From Rhodobacterales bacterium 52_120_T64 (lineage in GTDB: Bacteria; Pseudomonadota; Alphaproteobacteria; Rhodobacterales; Rhodobacteraceae), in NCBI GenBank assembly GCA_002162875.1, contig MABA01000004.1:372001-436000 (forward strand): a stretch of 64,000 nucleotides of DNA. Reading direction: 5' to 3'. Shown here one piece after another: positions 25,101-34,499 of this stretch. Made by a program: the position numbers and the translations under genes. Positions within the stretch are counted from its first letter, which is position 1, and the number at the start of each line of letters is the position of its first letter. The notes under the pieces were generated by a model. That model ran no database searches and was not told where the DNA came from. It worked only from the letters and a program-made list of their open reading frames with translations.

Positions 25101-26411
25101 ATGATGCCAATCGAGTATCTCAAAAAAGCTGACCTTACATCTGAAAGCGGTGCAGGTGACGTACGCGAACTGGTCCAAGGCATCTTGGACGATATCGAAC
25201 AAGGCGGTGACGAGGCCGCGCTGAAATATGCGGCGAAATTCGACAAATATGAAGGCAATATAGTCCTCACCAAAGAGGAGATCGAGGCGGCTTGTGACAA
25301 AGTTCCTCAGAAACTGAAGGAAGATATTCAGTTCGCACATGCCAATGTGAAACGTTTTGCCGAAGCACAAATGTCCACGCTGAGTGATGTCGAATGCGAG
25401 ATCGTTCCCGGTTTGCTTGCCGGCCAAAAAAGTATCCCGGTGAACGCAGCGGGCTGTTATGTGCCTGGCGGCCGGTATTCACACATTGCGTCGGCCATCA
25501 TGACGGTTACGACTGCAAAAGTCGCGGGATGTGATAATATCGTAGTTTGTTCGCCGCCACGTCCCGAAATTGGTATCGCACCGGCAATTATCTATGCTGC
25601 CCACATTGCCGGCGCTGACGAAATTCTGGCTCTTGGTGGCGTCCAAGGCGTAGCTGCCATGGCATTTGGTCTTTTTGGTCAACCTGAGGCGAACATTTTA
25701 GTCGGACCCGGCAATCAATTTGTTGCAGAGGCTAAACGCATCTTGTTTGGCCGCGTCGGTATCGACATGTTCGCAGGTCCTACAGACAGCCTAGTTTTGG
25801 CTGACTCAACAGCCGACCCACTGATTGCGGCTGTCGATTTGGTTGGACAAGCTGAGCACGGGTACAATTCACCTGTTTGGTTGGTGACAGACGATCGTGC
25901 TGTTGCCGAAAAAGTAATGGAGCTGGTGCCGGGCCTGATCGCCGACCTACCACCGGTAAACAGTGAAAACGCGTTCAAGGCGTGGCGCGACTATGCCGAA
26001 GTTATACTTTGTGATACCCGCGAAGAAATGGCGGCTACTTCAGATTCATATGCGCCTGAACACCTGACTGTTCAGGCTGAAGACCTTGACTGGTGGCAGG
26101 ATCGTTTGTCTTGCTACGGTTCGCTATTCTTGGGCGAAGAAACCACCGTCGCGTTTGGCGATAAGGCATCTGGCACCAATCACGTGTTACCAACGTCAGG
26201 TGCGGCGAACTACACTGGGGGCCTTTCGGTACACAAGTACATGAAAATCGTCACTTGGCAGAGGGCAACTCGAGATGGCTGTAAACCTATTGCCGAAGCT
26301 ACAGCACGTATTTCGCGTTTAGAAGGGATGGAAGGTCATGCGCGGTCTGCCGACATTCGCTTGAAAAAATATTTCCCAAACGAAGAATTTGACCTGAGCG
26401 CAAATGGCTGA
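25101..26411 (+). CDS. hpsN: HisD-family sulfopropanediol 3-dehydrogenase (HpsN)
   Basis: A 436-residue NAD- and zinc-dependent HisD homologue. It keeps GPGNQFVAEAKR, the zinc-ligand motif VGQAEHGYNSP and the catalytic Glu-His in YAPEHLTV. It differs from the true hisD (1532-2848) next to the zinc site: QAEHG instead of QAEHD. The opening IEYLKKADLT and the segment GCYVPGGRYSHIASAIMTVTTAKVAGC match HpsN as I recall it. HpsN oxidises (R)-DHPS by four electrons to (R)-sulfolactate. Its neighbours, an SDR, a zinc ADH and a TRAP system, are those of hps clusters in Cupriavidus and Roseovarius. AGGAG precedes the ATG. Confidence 0.88.
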   Translation: MMPIEYLKKADLTSESGAGDVRELVQGILDDIEQGGDEAALKYAAKFDKYEGNIVLTKEEIEAACDKVPQKLKEDIQFAHANVKRFAEAQMSTLSDVECEIVPGLLAGQKSIPVNAAGCYVPGGRYSHIASAIMTVTTAKVAGCDNIVVCSPPRPEIGIAPAIIYAAHIAGADEILALGGVQGVAAMAFGLFGQPEANILVGPGNQFVAEAKRILFGRVGIDMFAGPTDSLVLADSTADPLIAAVDLVGQAEHGYNSPVWLVTDDRAVAEKVMELVPGLIADLPPVNSENAFKAWRDYAEVILCDTREEMAATSDSYAPEHLTVQAEDLDWWQDRLSCYGSLFLGEETTVAFGDKASGTNHVLPTSGAANYTGGLSVHKYMKIVTWQRATRDGCKPIAEATARISRLEGMEGHARSADIRLKKYFPNEEFDLSANG

Positions 26412-27180
26412 ATTAATCTCAACCGCCTCGGCTGGGCTCTTTAGCCTTGCCGGAAAAACCGCATGCGTGACCGGTGCCAGTTCCGGTCTTGGTCGGCACG
26501 CGGCAAGTTTCCTTGCACAAAATGGTGTTCGGGTCGTAGGCGTGGCGCGACGTCTGGATCAGTTAAAGGATTGGCAGGCCTCAACTGTGGGCGAGACACA
26601 AGTTGTCTCGGCTGATTTGTCTGATCGAAGTGCGTTGTCGGATATTGCTGCGCAAATTTCAAAACCATTTGGTACACCGGATATTCTGATCAATGCTGCC
26701 GGCATCAACACAAGGCAGATTGCCGACGAGGTAACGCCAGAGGGATGGAACGTTACGATTGACCTAAATCTTGCAGCGCCTTTCTTTCTAGCCCAAAGCT
26801 TTGCCAAAGGTATGAAAGCCAAGGGCTGGGGGCGTATAATCAATTTTGCTTCGTTGCAAACATATCGTGCGTTTCCGGGCGGTATTTCGTACGGAGCATC
26901 AAAAGCAGGCGTCGCCCAGTTAACACGCGCTATGGCCGAGGCATGGTCACCTTTTGGAATAACGGCAAATGCGATTGCACCGGGTTTTTTCGAAACTGAA
27001 TTAACCGCAGCGGTGTTCAATGACCCCGAACGTGCCGCGCGAAATGCCGAACAAACTTGTATCGGGCGCAACGGTGTTTCTGAAGACCTTGATGGCCCAC
27101 TCCAGTTCTTTTGTTCAGACGCATCCGCGTATGTAACTGGTCAAATTCTATCCCTTGATGGAGGATATACTGCAAAATGA
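26404..27180 (+). CDS. SDR-family dehydrogenase, probable DHPS 2-dehydrogenase (HpsO role)
   Basis: A 258-residue short-chain dehydrogenase. It has the NAD-binding TGASSGLGRHAA, the NAAG-like INAAGIN, catalytic Ser in INFASLQT, Tyr-x3-Lys in YGASKAG, and a normal C-terminus ending SLDGGYTAK. It overlaps the HpsN gene by 8 bases and the next gene by ATGA. In hps clusters two dehydrogenases interconvert the DHPS enantiomers through a 2-oxo intermediate so that HpsN can use all of the substrate. Which of the two acts on which enantiomer cannot be told from the sequence. Confidence 0.85.
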   Translation: MAELISTASAGLFSLAGKTACVTGASSGLGRHAASFLAQNGVRVVGVARRLDQLKDWQASTVGETQVVSADLSDRSALSDIAAQISKPFGTPDILINAAGINTRQIADEVTPEGWNVTIDLNLAAPFFLAQSFAKGMKAKGWGRIINFASLQTYRAFPGGISYGASKAGVAQLTRAMAEAWSPFGITANAIAPGFFETELTAAVFNDPERAARNAEQTCIGRNGVSEDLDGPLQFFCSDASAYVTGQILSLDGGYTAK

Positions 27181-28166
27181 AGGCGCTTGTTTACACTGGA
27201 CCCGAGAAGCTCGACTTCATCGAAGTAAGCTACCCAACGCTGCGTGAAGATGAGGTGTTGGTCAAAATCGACAGCGTTGGGATTTGTGGTTCCGATATGC
27301 ACGCCTTTCTCGGACACGACGACAGGCGGCCCGCTCCGCTGATCCTCGGGCACGAAGTTGCAGGTACAATCGTCGGCGGTGCAGAAGACGGTCGGCGCGT
27401 AACTGTAAACCCGTTGGTCACTTGTGGTACGTGCCCTGCATGTATGTCTGGTCGGGATAATCTGTGTCCAGATCGCCAGATAATATCGATGCAGCCGCGT
27501 GAAGGCGGCTTCGCGGAATTTGTCGCGATTCCGTTGTCAAATGTTGTAACGGTTCCAGATGACTATTCCCTCGAAAAAGCCTGTATGGCGGAACCTATTG
27601 CTTGTGGCTGGCATGCCGTCCGGTTGGCGCAAAAGGTACTAGATATAGAAATTCACGCAGCGCGTGCTTTAGTGATTGGCGGCGGCGCCATAGGCGTGGG
27701 TGCAGCGCTATCACTGTTTGGATTTGGTGCGACTGATGTCACAGTGTTGGAGCCAAATGAGATACGGCGCGGATACTTGAAGAAGACTACAGACTTAAAT
27801 GTGTTAGACCCAGCAGATTTGGATAATGATGCGCAATTTGATCTGGTGATCGACGGCGTTGGATTTGCCGCAACCCGCGAGACCGCGTCCAATGCCGTTC
27901 GCCCAGGCGGTGTGATTATGCATATCGGTTTGGGTGGGGCCGAGGGCGGTCTCGATATTCGTCGGGTTACGCTTCAGGAAATCATTTTCGGCGGAACCTA
28001 TACCTATACAGCCGCCGATTTCCGCGCGACTGCACAGGCGATGTTTGATGGTAAGCTTGGACCACTCGAGTGGTATGAAACGCGGAATCTGCCGGACGGT
28101 GCCAATGCGTTTACCGATATTCGACAAGGCATAGTCGAAGCACCGAAAATCATCCTGAAACCCTGA
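27177..28166 (+). CDS. Zinc-dependent medium-chain alcohol dehydrogenase, probable DHPS 2-dehydrogenase (HpsP role)
   Basis: A 329-residue MDR enzyme. The catalytic zinc site is in GICGSDMHAFLGH and LGHEVAG. The structural zinc loop is CGTCPACMSGRDNLC (about 82-96). The cofactor fold has VIGGGAIGVGAALSL. It is last in the LacI-controlled operon, overlapping the SDR by 4 bases. Sorbitol- or threonine-dehydrogenase-like enzymes share this architecture; the role in DHPS enantiomer interconversion is inferred from the HpsN neighbour. Confidence 0.85.
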   Translation: MKALVYTGPEKLDFIEVSYPTLREDEVLVKIDSVGICGSDMHAFLGHDDRRPAPLILGHEVAGTIVGGAEDGRRVTVNPLVTCGTCPACMSGRDNLCPDRQIISMQPREGGFAEFVAIPLSNVVTVPDDYSLEKACMAEPIACGWHAVRLAQKVLDIEIHAARALVIGGGAIGVGAALSLFGFGATDVTVLEPNEIRRGYLKKTTDLNVLDPADLDNDAQFDLVIDGVGFAATRETASNAVRPGGVIMHIGLGGAEGGLDIRRVTLQEIIFGGTYTYTAADFRATAQAMFDGKLGPLEWYETRNLPDGANAFTDIRQGIVEAPKIILKP

Positions 28167-28216
28167 GTTTTTGAATAAGAATTTTTTGCTCGGGTGAAAA
28201 TGTATCTTACATCAGT

Positions 28217-28244
28217 CTTGTATAATTATACTTGTATAATTATC
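28217..28244 (+). promoter_or_regulatory. Tandem TTGTATAATTAT repeats before the sulfite dehydrogenase operon
   Basis: CTTGTATAATTATA (28217-28230) is repeated as CTTGTATAATTATC (28231-28244), two adjacent 14-base units. The first contains the perfect palindrome GTATAATTATAC (28220-28231). TATAAT within either unit could be a -10 element. The arrangement suggests an operator, perhaps for the HutC-type GntR regulator at 34496-35197, whose relatives bind GTATA/TATAC-like sites. The link is a guess. Confidence 0.5.
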
Positions 28245-28285
28245 CTGACGATCAAATGACCACTGTAAGCGAATCGAAATAGACC

Positions 28286-31090
28286 ATGGCAAACCAGCCT
28301 CAAATTGATCTTTCCCCTAAAGTTTCTGACGAAATTCGAAAAACCACTTGTTACATGTGCGCCTGTCGGTGCGGCATCAACGTACACATGAAAGATGGTA
28401 AGGTTGCCTATATAGAGGGCAATCGTGACCACCCGGTGAACAAAGGTATTTTGTGCGCCAAAGGCAGTGCAGGCATTATGCAGGTGAACGCTCCCTCGCG
28501 ACTGCGTTCACCGCTGAAGCGCGTAGGCCCGCGTGGATCTGGTGAATTCGAAGAAATAAGCTGGGACGAGGCGCTGGAACTCGCGATTAGCTGGCTGAAA
28601 CCCATCCGTGACAATAACCCGGAAAAGTTGGCGTTTTTTACTGGCCGCGACCAAAGTCAGAGCTTCACAGGTTTTTGGGCACAGAATTTCGGCACCCCTA
28701 ATTTTGCAGCACATGGCGGGTTTTGTTCGGTCAACATGGCCGCTGGCGGTATTTACACTATGGGTGGGGCGTTTTGGGAGTTTGGTCAACCCGACTGGGA
28801 TCATACCAAATTATTCCTGTTGTTCGGCGTTGCCGAGGACCATGACAGCAATCCGATAAAGGCGGGCATCGGCAAGATCAAAGGCCGAGGGGCAAAAGTA
28901 ATCGGCGTAAATCCGGTTCGTTCTGGTTACAACGCGGTTGCGGACGAGTGGGTTGGTATCACGCCGGGCACTGATGGTTTGTTTGTGCTTTCGCTCGTTC
29001 ATTTGTTGATGAGGGCAGGTAAGATCGACCTGGATTATCTTGCACGATACACAAACGCGCCCGTTCTTATTGATGCGGAAACGGGTCTGTTTTTGCGTGA
29101 CGACAATGATAAGCCTTTGGTTGTCGATCGCAACTCAGGGCAACTTGCAGCCTTTGATCAGCAGGGTATTTACCCCGATATTGGCGCGACATATGAAGTA
29201 GAGGGTAAAACTCATCGCACGGTGATGCATCAGATGGCGGATCGCTATCTGGATGATAAATACGCCCCTGAAAATGTTGCCGACACTTGCGGTATCAAGG
29301 CCGAGAAAATCCGTGCTATAGCAGCTGAAATCGCGCGTGTAGCCTTCGATGAATCGTTTGAGTTGGATCGGGAGTGGACCGACTTCCGAGGGGAAAAGCA
29401 TACCAAAATGAAGGGGCGACCGGTTTCGTTCCACGCAATGCGGGGGATTTCGGCGCACTCAAATGGTTTTCAGACCTGTCGCGCTTTACATGTACTCCAA
29501 ATCATTCTGGGCACTGTCGAGGCACCGGGTGGGTTCCGCTTTAAACCCCCATATCCAAAGCCGCTTGAGGCGCATCCAAAACCCCATGGAAATGTTACAC
29601 CATGCGCGCCGCTCGATGGCCCGCATTTGGGTTTTGTTCACGGTCCGGAAGACCTGATGCTTAAAGAAGACGGTTCCCCCATTCGCATCGACAAAGCTTT
29701 TACATGGGAAAACCCGATGTCGTCCCATGGCCTAATGCACATGGTTATTTCAAATGCGCATGCCGGTGACCCTTACAAGATCGATACGCTATTCATGTAT
29801 ATGGCCAACATGTCTTGGAACAGCTCGATGAACACTGGCGGCGTCATGGAGATGCTTACTGACAAAGATGAAAACGGCGAATATGTAATTCCCCGCATCA
29901 TCTATTCGGATGCGTACAGCAGCGAAATGGTTGCGTATGCCGACTTGATTTTGCCAGATGCAACTTATCTCGAGCGTCATGATTGTATCTCGCTTTTGGA
30001 CCGCCCCATATCCGAGGCTGACGCCGCTGCGGATGCCATTCGCTGGCCGGTTATCGAACCTGACCGCGACGTGCGGGGGTTCCAGTCTGTGCTTGTAGAT
30101 CTGGCTAATCGTTTAGATCTTCCGGGTTTCACAAACGAAGACGGTAGTGCTAAATACAAAAATTACGCTGACTACATCGTTAACCACGAACGCAAACCGG
30201 GTATCGGCCCGTTGGCAGGTTTCCGTGGCGACGGCAGCGATACAGGGCGCGGTGATGTAAACCCTGATCAGCTTGATAAATACATCGAGAACGGTGGTTT
30301 TTTCGTAGAACACATTCCGACGGAAGCCAGCTATTATAAACCGTGGAATATGGCGTATCAGGATTGGGCGGTCGGTATGGGTATTTACGATGCGCCAGAA
30401 CCGTACTTATTCCAATTGTATTCAGAGCCATTGCGAAAGTTCCAACGTGCCGCTGAAGGCCATGGAGACCGGCAGCCACCGGAACATCTGCGCGCAAGGT
30501 TGAAACATGTGATGGACCCGCTACCAATCTGGTATGCGCCGATCGAAGATAGCCACGTTGACACAGATGAATTCCCTATCCACGCACTGACGCAGCGCCC
30601 CATGGCGATGTATCACAGCTGGGGCGGGCAGAACGCGTGGCTGCGTCAGTTACATGGGCACAATCCGCTTTATCTGCCCACCAAACTTTGGGAACAGCAC
30701 GGATTTGCCGAGGGGGATTGGGCCGCTGTTACTTCTGCCCATGGATCGATTACTGTGCCGGTTGCCCTTCAAGCCGCGCTGAATGAAAACACCGTTTGGA
30801 CGTGGAACGCCATTGGCAAACGCAAGGGCACGTGGGCGCTTTCAGAAGATGCGCCTGAGGCGACTAAAGGATTTCTTCTCAATCATCTTATTCACGAGCT
30901 TTTGCCAGCGAAAGGCGACGGTCTTAGATGGGCGAACTCCGATCCTATAACGGGGCAGGCTGCTTGGTTCGACCTGCGTGTGAATATAGAGAAAGTGAAC
31001 GCGCCAATCGAGACTCAACCGGCCTTTGATCCCATCAAGTCGCCAGTTGGCACAGGCCCAACCAATCTGAAATGGAAGGTTGGCCAATGA
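28286..31090 (+). CDS. soeA: Cytoplasmic sulfite dehydrogenase molybdopterin subunit
   Basis: A 934-residue molybdopterin oxidoreductase of the complex iron-sulfur family. The N-terminal 4Fe-4S site is C22-x2-C25-x3-C29-x27-C57. There is no twin-arginine signal, so the active site faces the cytoplasm, as in SoeABC and unlike periplasmic SorAB. SoeABC oxidises sulfite to sulfate with electrons going to quinone. The partners soeB and soeC follow with 4-base and 1-base overlaps. Position between DHPS and sulfolactate genes means it would detoxify sulfite released by SuyAB. Polysulfide or thiosulfate reductases have the same build but usually carry Tat signals. Confidence 0.88.
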   Translation: MANQPQIDLSPKVSDEIRKTTCYMCACRCGINVHMKDGKVAYIEGNRDHPVNKGILCAKGSAGIMQVNAPSRLRSPLKRVGPRGSGEFEEISWDEALELAISWLKPIRDNNPEKLAFFTGRDQSQSFTGFWAQNFGTPNFAAHGGFCSVNMAAGGIYTMGGAFWEFGQPDWDHTKLFLLFGVAEDHDSNPIKAGIGKIKGRGAKVIGVNPVRSGYNAVADEWVGITPGTDGLFVLSLVHLLMRAGKIDLDYLARYTNAPVLIDAETGLFLRDDNDKPLVVDRNSGQLAAFDQQGIYPDIGATYEVEGKTHRTVMHQMADRYLDDKYAPENVADTCGIKAEKIRAIAAEIARVAFDESFELDREWTDFRGEKHTKMKGRPVSFHAMRGISAHSNGFQTCRALHVLQIILGTVEAPGGFRFKPPYPKPLEAHPKPHGNVTPCAPLDGPHLGFVHGPEDLMLKEDGSPIRIDKAFTWENPMSSHGLMHMVISNAHAGDPYKIDTLFMYMANMSWNSSMNTGGVMEMLTDKDENGEYVIPRIIYSDAYSSEMVAYADLILPDATYLERHDCISLLDRPISEADAAADAIRWPVIEPDRDVRGFQSVLVDLANRLDLPGFTNEDGSAKYKNYADYIVNHERKPGIGPLAGFRGDGSDTGRGDVNPDQLDKYIENGGFFVEHIPTEASYYKPWNMAYQDWAVGMGIYDAPEPYLFQLYSEPLRKFQRAAEGHGDRQPPEHLRARLKHVMDPLPIWYAPIEDSHVDTDEFPIHALTQRPMAMYHSWGGQNAWLRQLHGHNPLYLPTKLWEQHGFAEGDWAAVTSAHGSITVPVALQAALNENTVWTWNAIGKRKGTWALSEDAPEATKGFLLNHLIHELLPAKGDGLRWANSDPITGQAAWFDLRVNIEKVNAPIETQPAFDPIKSPVGTGPTNLKWKVGQ

Positions 31091-31860
31091 CGCAGCTACC
31101 ACAATCTACCGAGCGCAAGCTAGGCCTCGTAATTGATCTCGACACGTGTGTCGGATGCCATGCCTGTGTGATTTCGTGCAAAGGGTGGAACACTGAAAAT
31201 TATGGTGCACCATTATCGGATCAAAACGCTTACGGCGCGGACCCGTCTGGTACGTTTCTTAACCGGGTTCACACATATGAAGTTCAGGCGGAAGGCGCGG
31301 CTGCACAAACAGTACATTTCCCAAAATCCTGTTTGCATTGCGATGACGCGCCATGCGTGACAGTCTGCCCGACAGGGGCCAGCTATAAGCGCCAAGAAGA
31401 CGGTATAGTCCTTGTTAATGAAGACGCCTGTATAGGTTGCGGCCTATGTGCTTGGGCCTGCCCATATGGTGCACGGGAGCTTGATAAGGCAGAAGGTGTG
31501 ATGAAGAAATGCACGCTGTGTGTGGACCGTATCTATAACGAAAACTTACCAGAAGAAGATCGCGAGCCCGCATGTGTGCGTACATGCCCTGCCGGTGCGC
31601 GTCACTTTGGTGACTTCGCGGACCCTGACAGCAACGTTTCCCGTTTGACTGCCAAACGCGGCGGGATGGATTTGATGCCCGAGTTGGGGACAAAGCCGAC
31701 CAACAAATACTTGCCACCACGCCCCAAGGATCAGCTGGAACAAACAGATATGCTGGCGCCTTTACTTGACATTGTAGCCGAAGACACAAATGGATTTTTG
31801 GGTTGGCTTGATCAACAACTGTCCCGCTTGCCGGGCGATAATAAACAAAGGGGCAAATAA
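31087..31860 (+). CDS. soeB: Sulfite dehydrogenase iron-sulfur subunit
   Basis: A 257-residue ferredoxin-like subunit with four cysteine clusters: CVGCHACVISC near 21, CLHCDDAPCVTVCP near 80, CIGCGLCAWACP near 113, and CTLCVDR...CVRTCP near 140-170. It relays electrons from SoeA to SoeC. I choose ATG 31087, which overlaps the soeA stop (ATGA), rather than the ATG at 31072. No signal peptide is present, consistent with a cytoplasmic face. Confidence 0.9.
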   Translation: MTQLPQSTERKLGLVIDLDTCVGCHACVISCKGWNTENYGAPLSDQNAYGADPSGTFLNRVHTYEVQAEGAAAQTVHFPKSCLHCDDAPCVTVCPTGASYKRQEDGIVLVNEDACIGCGLCAWACPYGARELDKAEGVMKKCTLCVDRIYNENLPEEDREPACVRTCPAGARHFGDFADPDSNVSRLTAKRGGMDLMPELGTKPTNKYLPPRPKDQLEQTDMLAPLLDIVAEDTNGFLGWLDQQLSRLPGDNKQRGK

Positions 31861-32732
31861 TGCATCCTGCACCTTCCGTAATTATTTTCACCACTTTATC
31901 CGGACTCGGGTTCGGACTTCTTTTGTGGCTCGGCATGGCGTCCGAGGCACCAACGGGATGGGAGGCTTTCGCGTTTTTTGCGGTTGCCTTCGCGCTTTCG
32001 GTTGGCGGTTTAGCAGCCTCGACATTTCACCTTGGCCATCCAGAACGGGCTTGGCGAGCGTTTTCACAGTGGAAAACCAGCTGGCTGTCACGCGAAGGTA
32101 TTTGCGCCGTCGCAGCATTAATTGTCATGGGCCTTTATGCGGCTGCTTTGATCTTTTTTGGGCGCCACTATGCAATATTAGGCTGGCTCGGTGCGTGGTT
32201 GTCACTTGGAACAATCTTCACAACATCAATGATTTACGGGCAACTTGCATCTGTTCCGCGTTGGAATACATCGCTGACGTCAGTGTTGTATCTAACGCTA
32301 GGTATCACTGGCGGCGCTTTGCTTTTTGGCAAAGTTGGAATCGCTTTACCACTTTTACTACTAGCTGGTGCTGTTCAAATTATCTGGTGGCTTACGGGCG
32401 ACAAAGCATTTGCCGCACGAGGTTCTGACCTAGGCACCGCAACAGGCCTAGGTGAGGGCGGAAAAGTTCGCTCGATGGCGCACCCACACAGTTCTCCGAA
32501 TTACCTAATGCGCGAATTTATCTATGTCGTGGGTCGTAAACATTCCCAAAAACTCAGAGCGATATCGTTTATTCTAATGGCTGTATTACCTGCGGTATTG
32601 TTGTTGCTTCCCTTCAGTCACTTATTCGCGATTGTCGCGGTCCTCAGTCATGTCGCAGGCGTTGCGGTTTCGCGCTGGCTCTTTTTCGCGGAGGCTGAAC
32701 ACGTCGTCGGCCTGTACTATGGGATGCGATGA
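31860..32732 (+). CDS. soeC: Sulfite dehydrogenase membrane anchor (DmsC/NrfD-like)
   Basis: A 290-residue membrane protein with about eight hydrophobic helices, of the DmsC anchor type that passes electrons to the quinone pool. FHLGHPERAWRAFSQWKTSWLSREG near residue 58 is the typical DmsC-family loop. The ATG overlaps the soeB stop (TAATG). Three bases separate it from the SulP gene, so the four genes look like one transcript. Confidence 0.9.
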   Translation: MHPAPSVIIFTTLSGLGFGLLLWLGMASEAPTGWEAFAFFAVAFALSVGGLAASTFHLGHPERAWRAFSQWKTSWLSREGICAVAALIVMGLYAAALIFFGRHYAILGWLGAWLSLGTIFTTSMIYGQLASVPRWNTSLTSVLYLTLGITGGALLFGKVGIALPLLLLAGAVQIIWWLTGDKAFAARGSDLGTATGLGEGGKVRSMAHPHSSPNYLMREFIYVVGRKHSQKLRAISFILMAVLPAVLLLLPFSHLFAIVAVLSHVAGVAVSRWLFFAEAEHVVGLYYGMR

Positions 32733-32735
32733 AAT

Positions 32736-34499
32736 ATGAGCAACGCTCTCGACCTGCTTCGGCCAGCTAAATGGTGGCCGGAGGTAAGTTGGTCTACCAC
32801 ACGAAACGACATTCTCGCAGGCCTTACTGGGGCTTCGGTGGTCCTCCCGCAAGCCGTTGCGTTCGCGGCGATTGCTGGATTGCCGCCCCAATACGGGATG
32901 TTTGCGGCCATTATCACACCGATTGTTGCGGCACTGTTCGGATCATCGATGGTTATGGTTTCCGGACCAACGACCGCAATATCAGCAATTGTCTTTAGTT
33001 CGATATCCGGGATCACCCCTCCGGGTTCGGCTGAGTTTTTCCAGATCGCAATCCTGTTGGCTGTGTTAGTTGGAGCGATTCAACTTTGTTTTGGGTTGTT
33101 CGGGCTTGGACGGCTGGTCGCGTTCGTTTCCCATTCGGTATTGCTGGGATTCACTGCGGCTGCCGCAATGCTTATCGCCATTAGCCAACTCAGCCCGTTC
33201 TTTGGCATTCAGTCCTCCGGCCATTCAATATTTGAGCGTCTCACATCGCTCTATGAAGGAATCGGAACAGCGAACGTATATGCGATTTGCACAGCAGCGA
33301 TCGCACTAATCACGACGGTACTAGTTAAACGAATGTCACCGTTGCTGCCCAATTACCTGATTGGACTTCTGGCGGGCGGTTTGTTTGCCTTCTTCGTAGT
33401 TCCGTCCAATTCTCCGATCGCAATGGTAGGGGCACTGCCCAATGTTCTGCCCAGCTTTGGCGTCCCCCGCGTGAATACTGAAACAATCGGGCCCGTGATC
33501 GAAAGTGCATTTGCGATTGCGTTCGTGGCATTATTGGAGGCGGTTTCAATTGGGCGGTCTTTTGCGCCCAAAACGGGCAAACGATTTGACGCAAATCAAG
33601 AGATCGTCGGGCAGGGCCTCTCGAATATCGTCGGTGGCTTTTTTGGTGCGTATCCCGGATCTGGCTCCTTCACGCGGAGCGGTGTGAATTTCAGTGCCGG
33701 CGCGAAAACGCCTCTTTCGGCAATCGCTTCGTCGCTCTTTTTGGTGATTATCCTGCTTGCGTTTGCGCCTTTGGTTGCACATATTCCAGTGCCAGCATTA
33801 GCAGGAATAATCGTGTTGGTGGCATGGAATTTGATGTCCCCTAAGGAAATTATCAGCATTGCGCGGTCTGATAAGGTGGAAGCCTTTATCGTAGCCGTAA
33901 CCTTTTTAGCGGGAATAGTCGTCGGGCTGGAATTTGCAATTGTTGTCGGTGTCATTATTTCGCTGATGGTCTTCCTGTCAAAATCGGCACGTCCACATTT
34001 GGCCGTCATAGTTCCAGATGGCAACGGCGTTTTCCGAAACGCACAGGTTTACAATTTACCGCAATGCCCGCAAATCATATTCGCAAGGTTGGACGGACCG
34101 CTGTATTTTGGATCCGCCGAAGCCGTTGAAGTCGGTTTCCAATCGATTGGAGCAATGCACCCATCTCAAAAGCATTTGGTCCTTATCCTAAAAGGGGTAG
34201 GCGATGTTGATTTGGCGGGCGGTCAAGCACTTATCGATGAGGTCGATCGGCGGCATAAAACAGGTGGTGAATTCCGTCTCGTCGCCCGATATCAACCTCT
34301 GCTCCGTAGGCTAGGTCAGCTCGGCGTACTGGACCGGATACGGCCAGACCACACTTTTCAAAACAAAGGTGATGCAATCGAGAAAACGACTGCTGTTCTA
34401 AATGACGATATTTGCGCTGGTTGCGAAGCTAGGATATTCAAAGAATGTATCAATCGACCGGGACCAGCGACAGCAAAACACATAGTCGCTGAAGGCTAG
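32736..34499 (+). CDS. SulP-family anion transporter with STAS domain, candidate sulfate/sulfite carrier
   Basis: A 587-residue protein. A SulP membrane domain covers about residues 15-410 with the signature LPQAVAFAAIAGLPPQYGMFAAI and an EAVSIGRSFA segment. A STAS domain follows at about 435-545 (PQIIFARLDGPLYFGSA, LILKGVGDVDLAGGQALIDEV). The tail holds a cysteine cluster CAGCEARIFKEC. SulP proteins exchange sulfate, bicarbonate or other anions. Co-transcription with soeABC suggests movement of sulfate or sulfite; direction is not readable. Its stop overlaps the stop of the convergent GntR gene by 3 bases. Confidence 0.88.
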   Translation: MSNALDLLRPAKWWPEVSWSTTRNDILAGLTGASVVLPQAVAFAAIAGLPPQYGMFAAIITPIVAALFGSSMVMVSGPTTAISAIVFSSISGITPPGSAEFFQIAILLAVLVGAIQLCFGLFGLGRLVAFVSHSVLLGFTAAAAMLIAISQLSPFFGIQSSGHSIFERLTSLYEGIGTANVYAICTAAIALITTVLVKRMSPLLPNYLIGLLAGGLFAFFVVPSNSPIAMVGALPNVLPSFGVPRVNTETIGPVIESAFAIAFVALLEAVSIGRSFAPKTGKRFDANQEIVGQGLSNIVGGFFGAYPGSGSFTRSGVNFSAGAKTPLSAIASSLFLVIILLAFAPLVAHIPVPALAGIIVLVAWNLMSPKEIISIARSDKVEAFIVAVTFLAGIVVGLEFAIVVGVIISLMVFLSKSARPHLAVIVPDGNGVFRNAQVYNLPQCPQIIFARLDGPLYFGSAEAVEVGFQSIGAMHPSQKHLVLILKGVGDVDLAGGQALIDEVDRRHKTGGEFRLVARYQPLLRRLGQLGVLDRIRPDHTFQNKGDAIEKTTAVLNDDICAGCEARIFKECINRPGPATAKHIVAEG

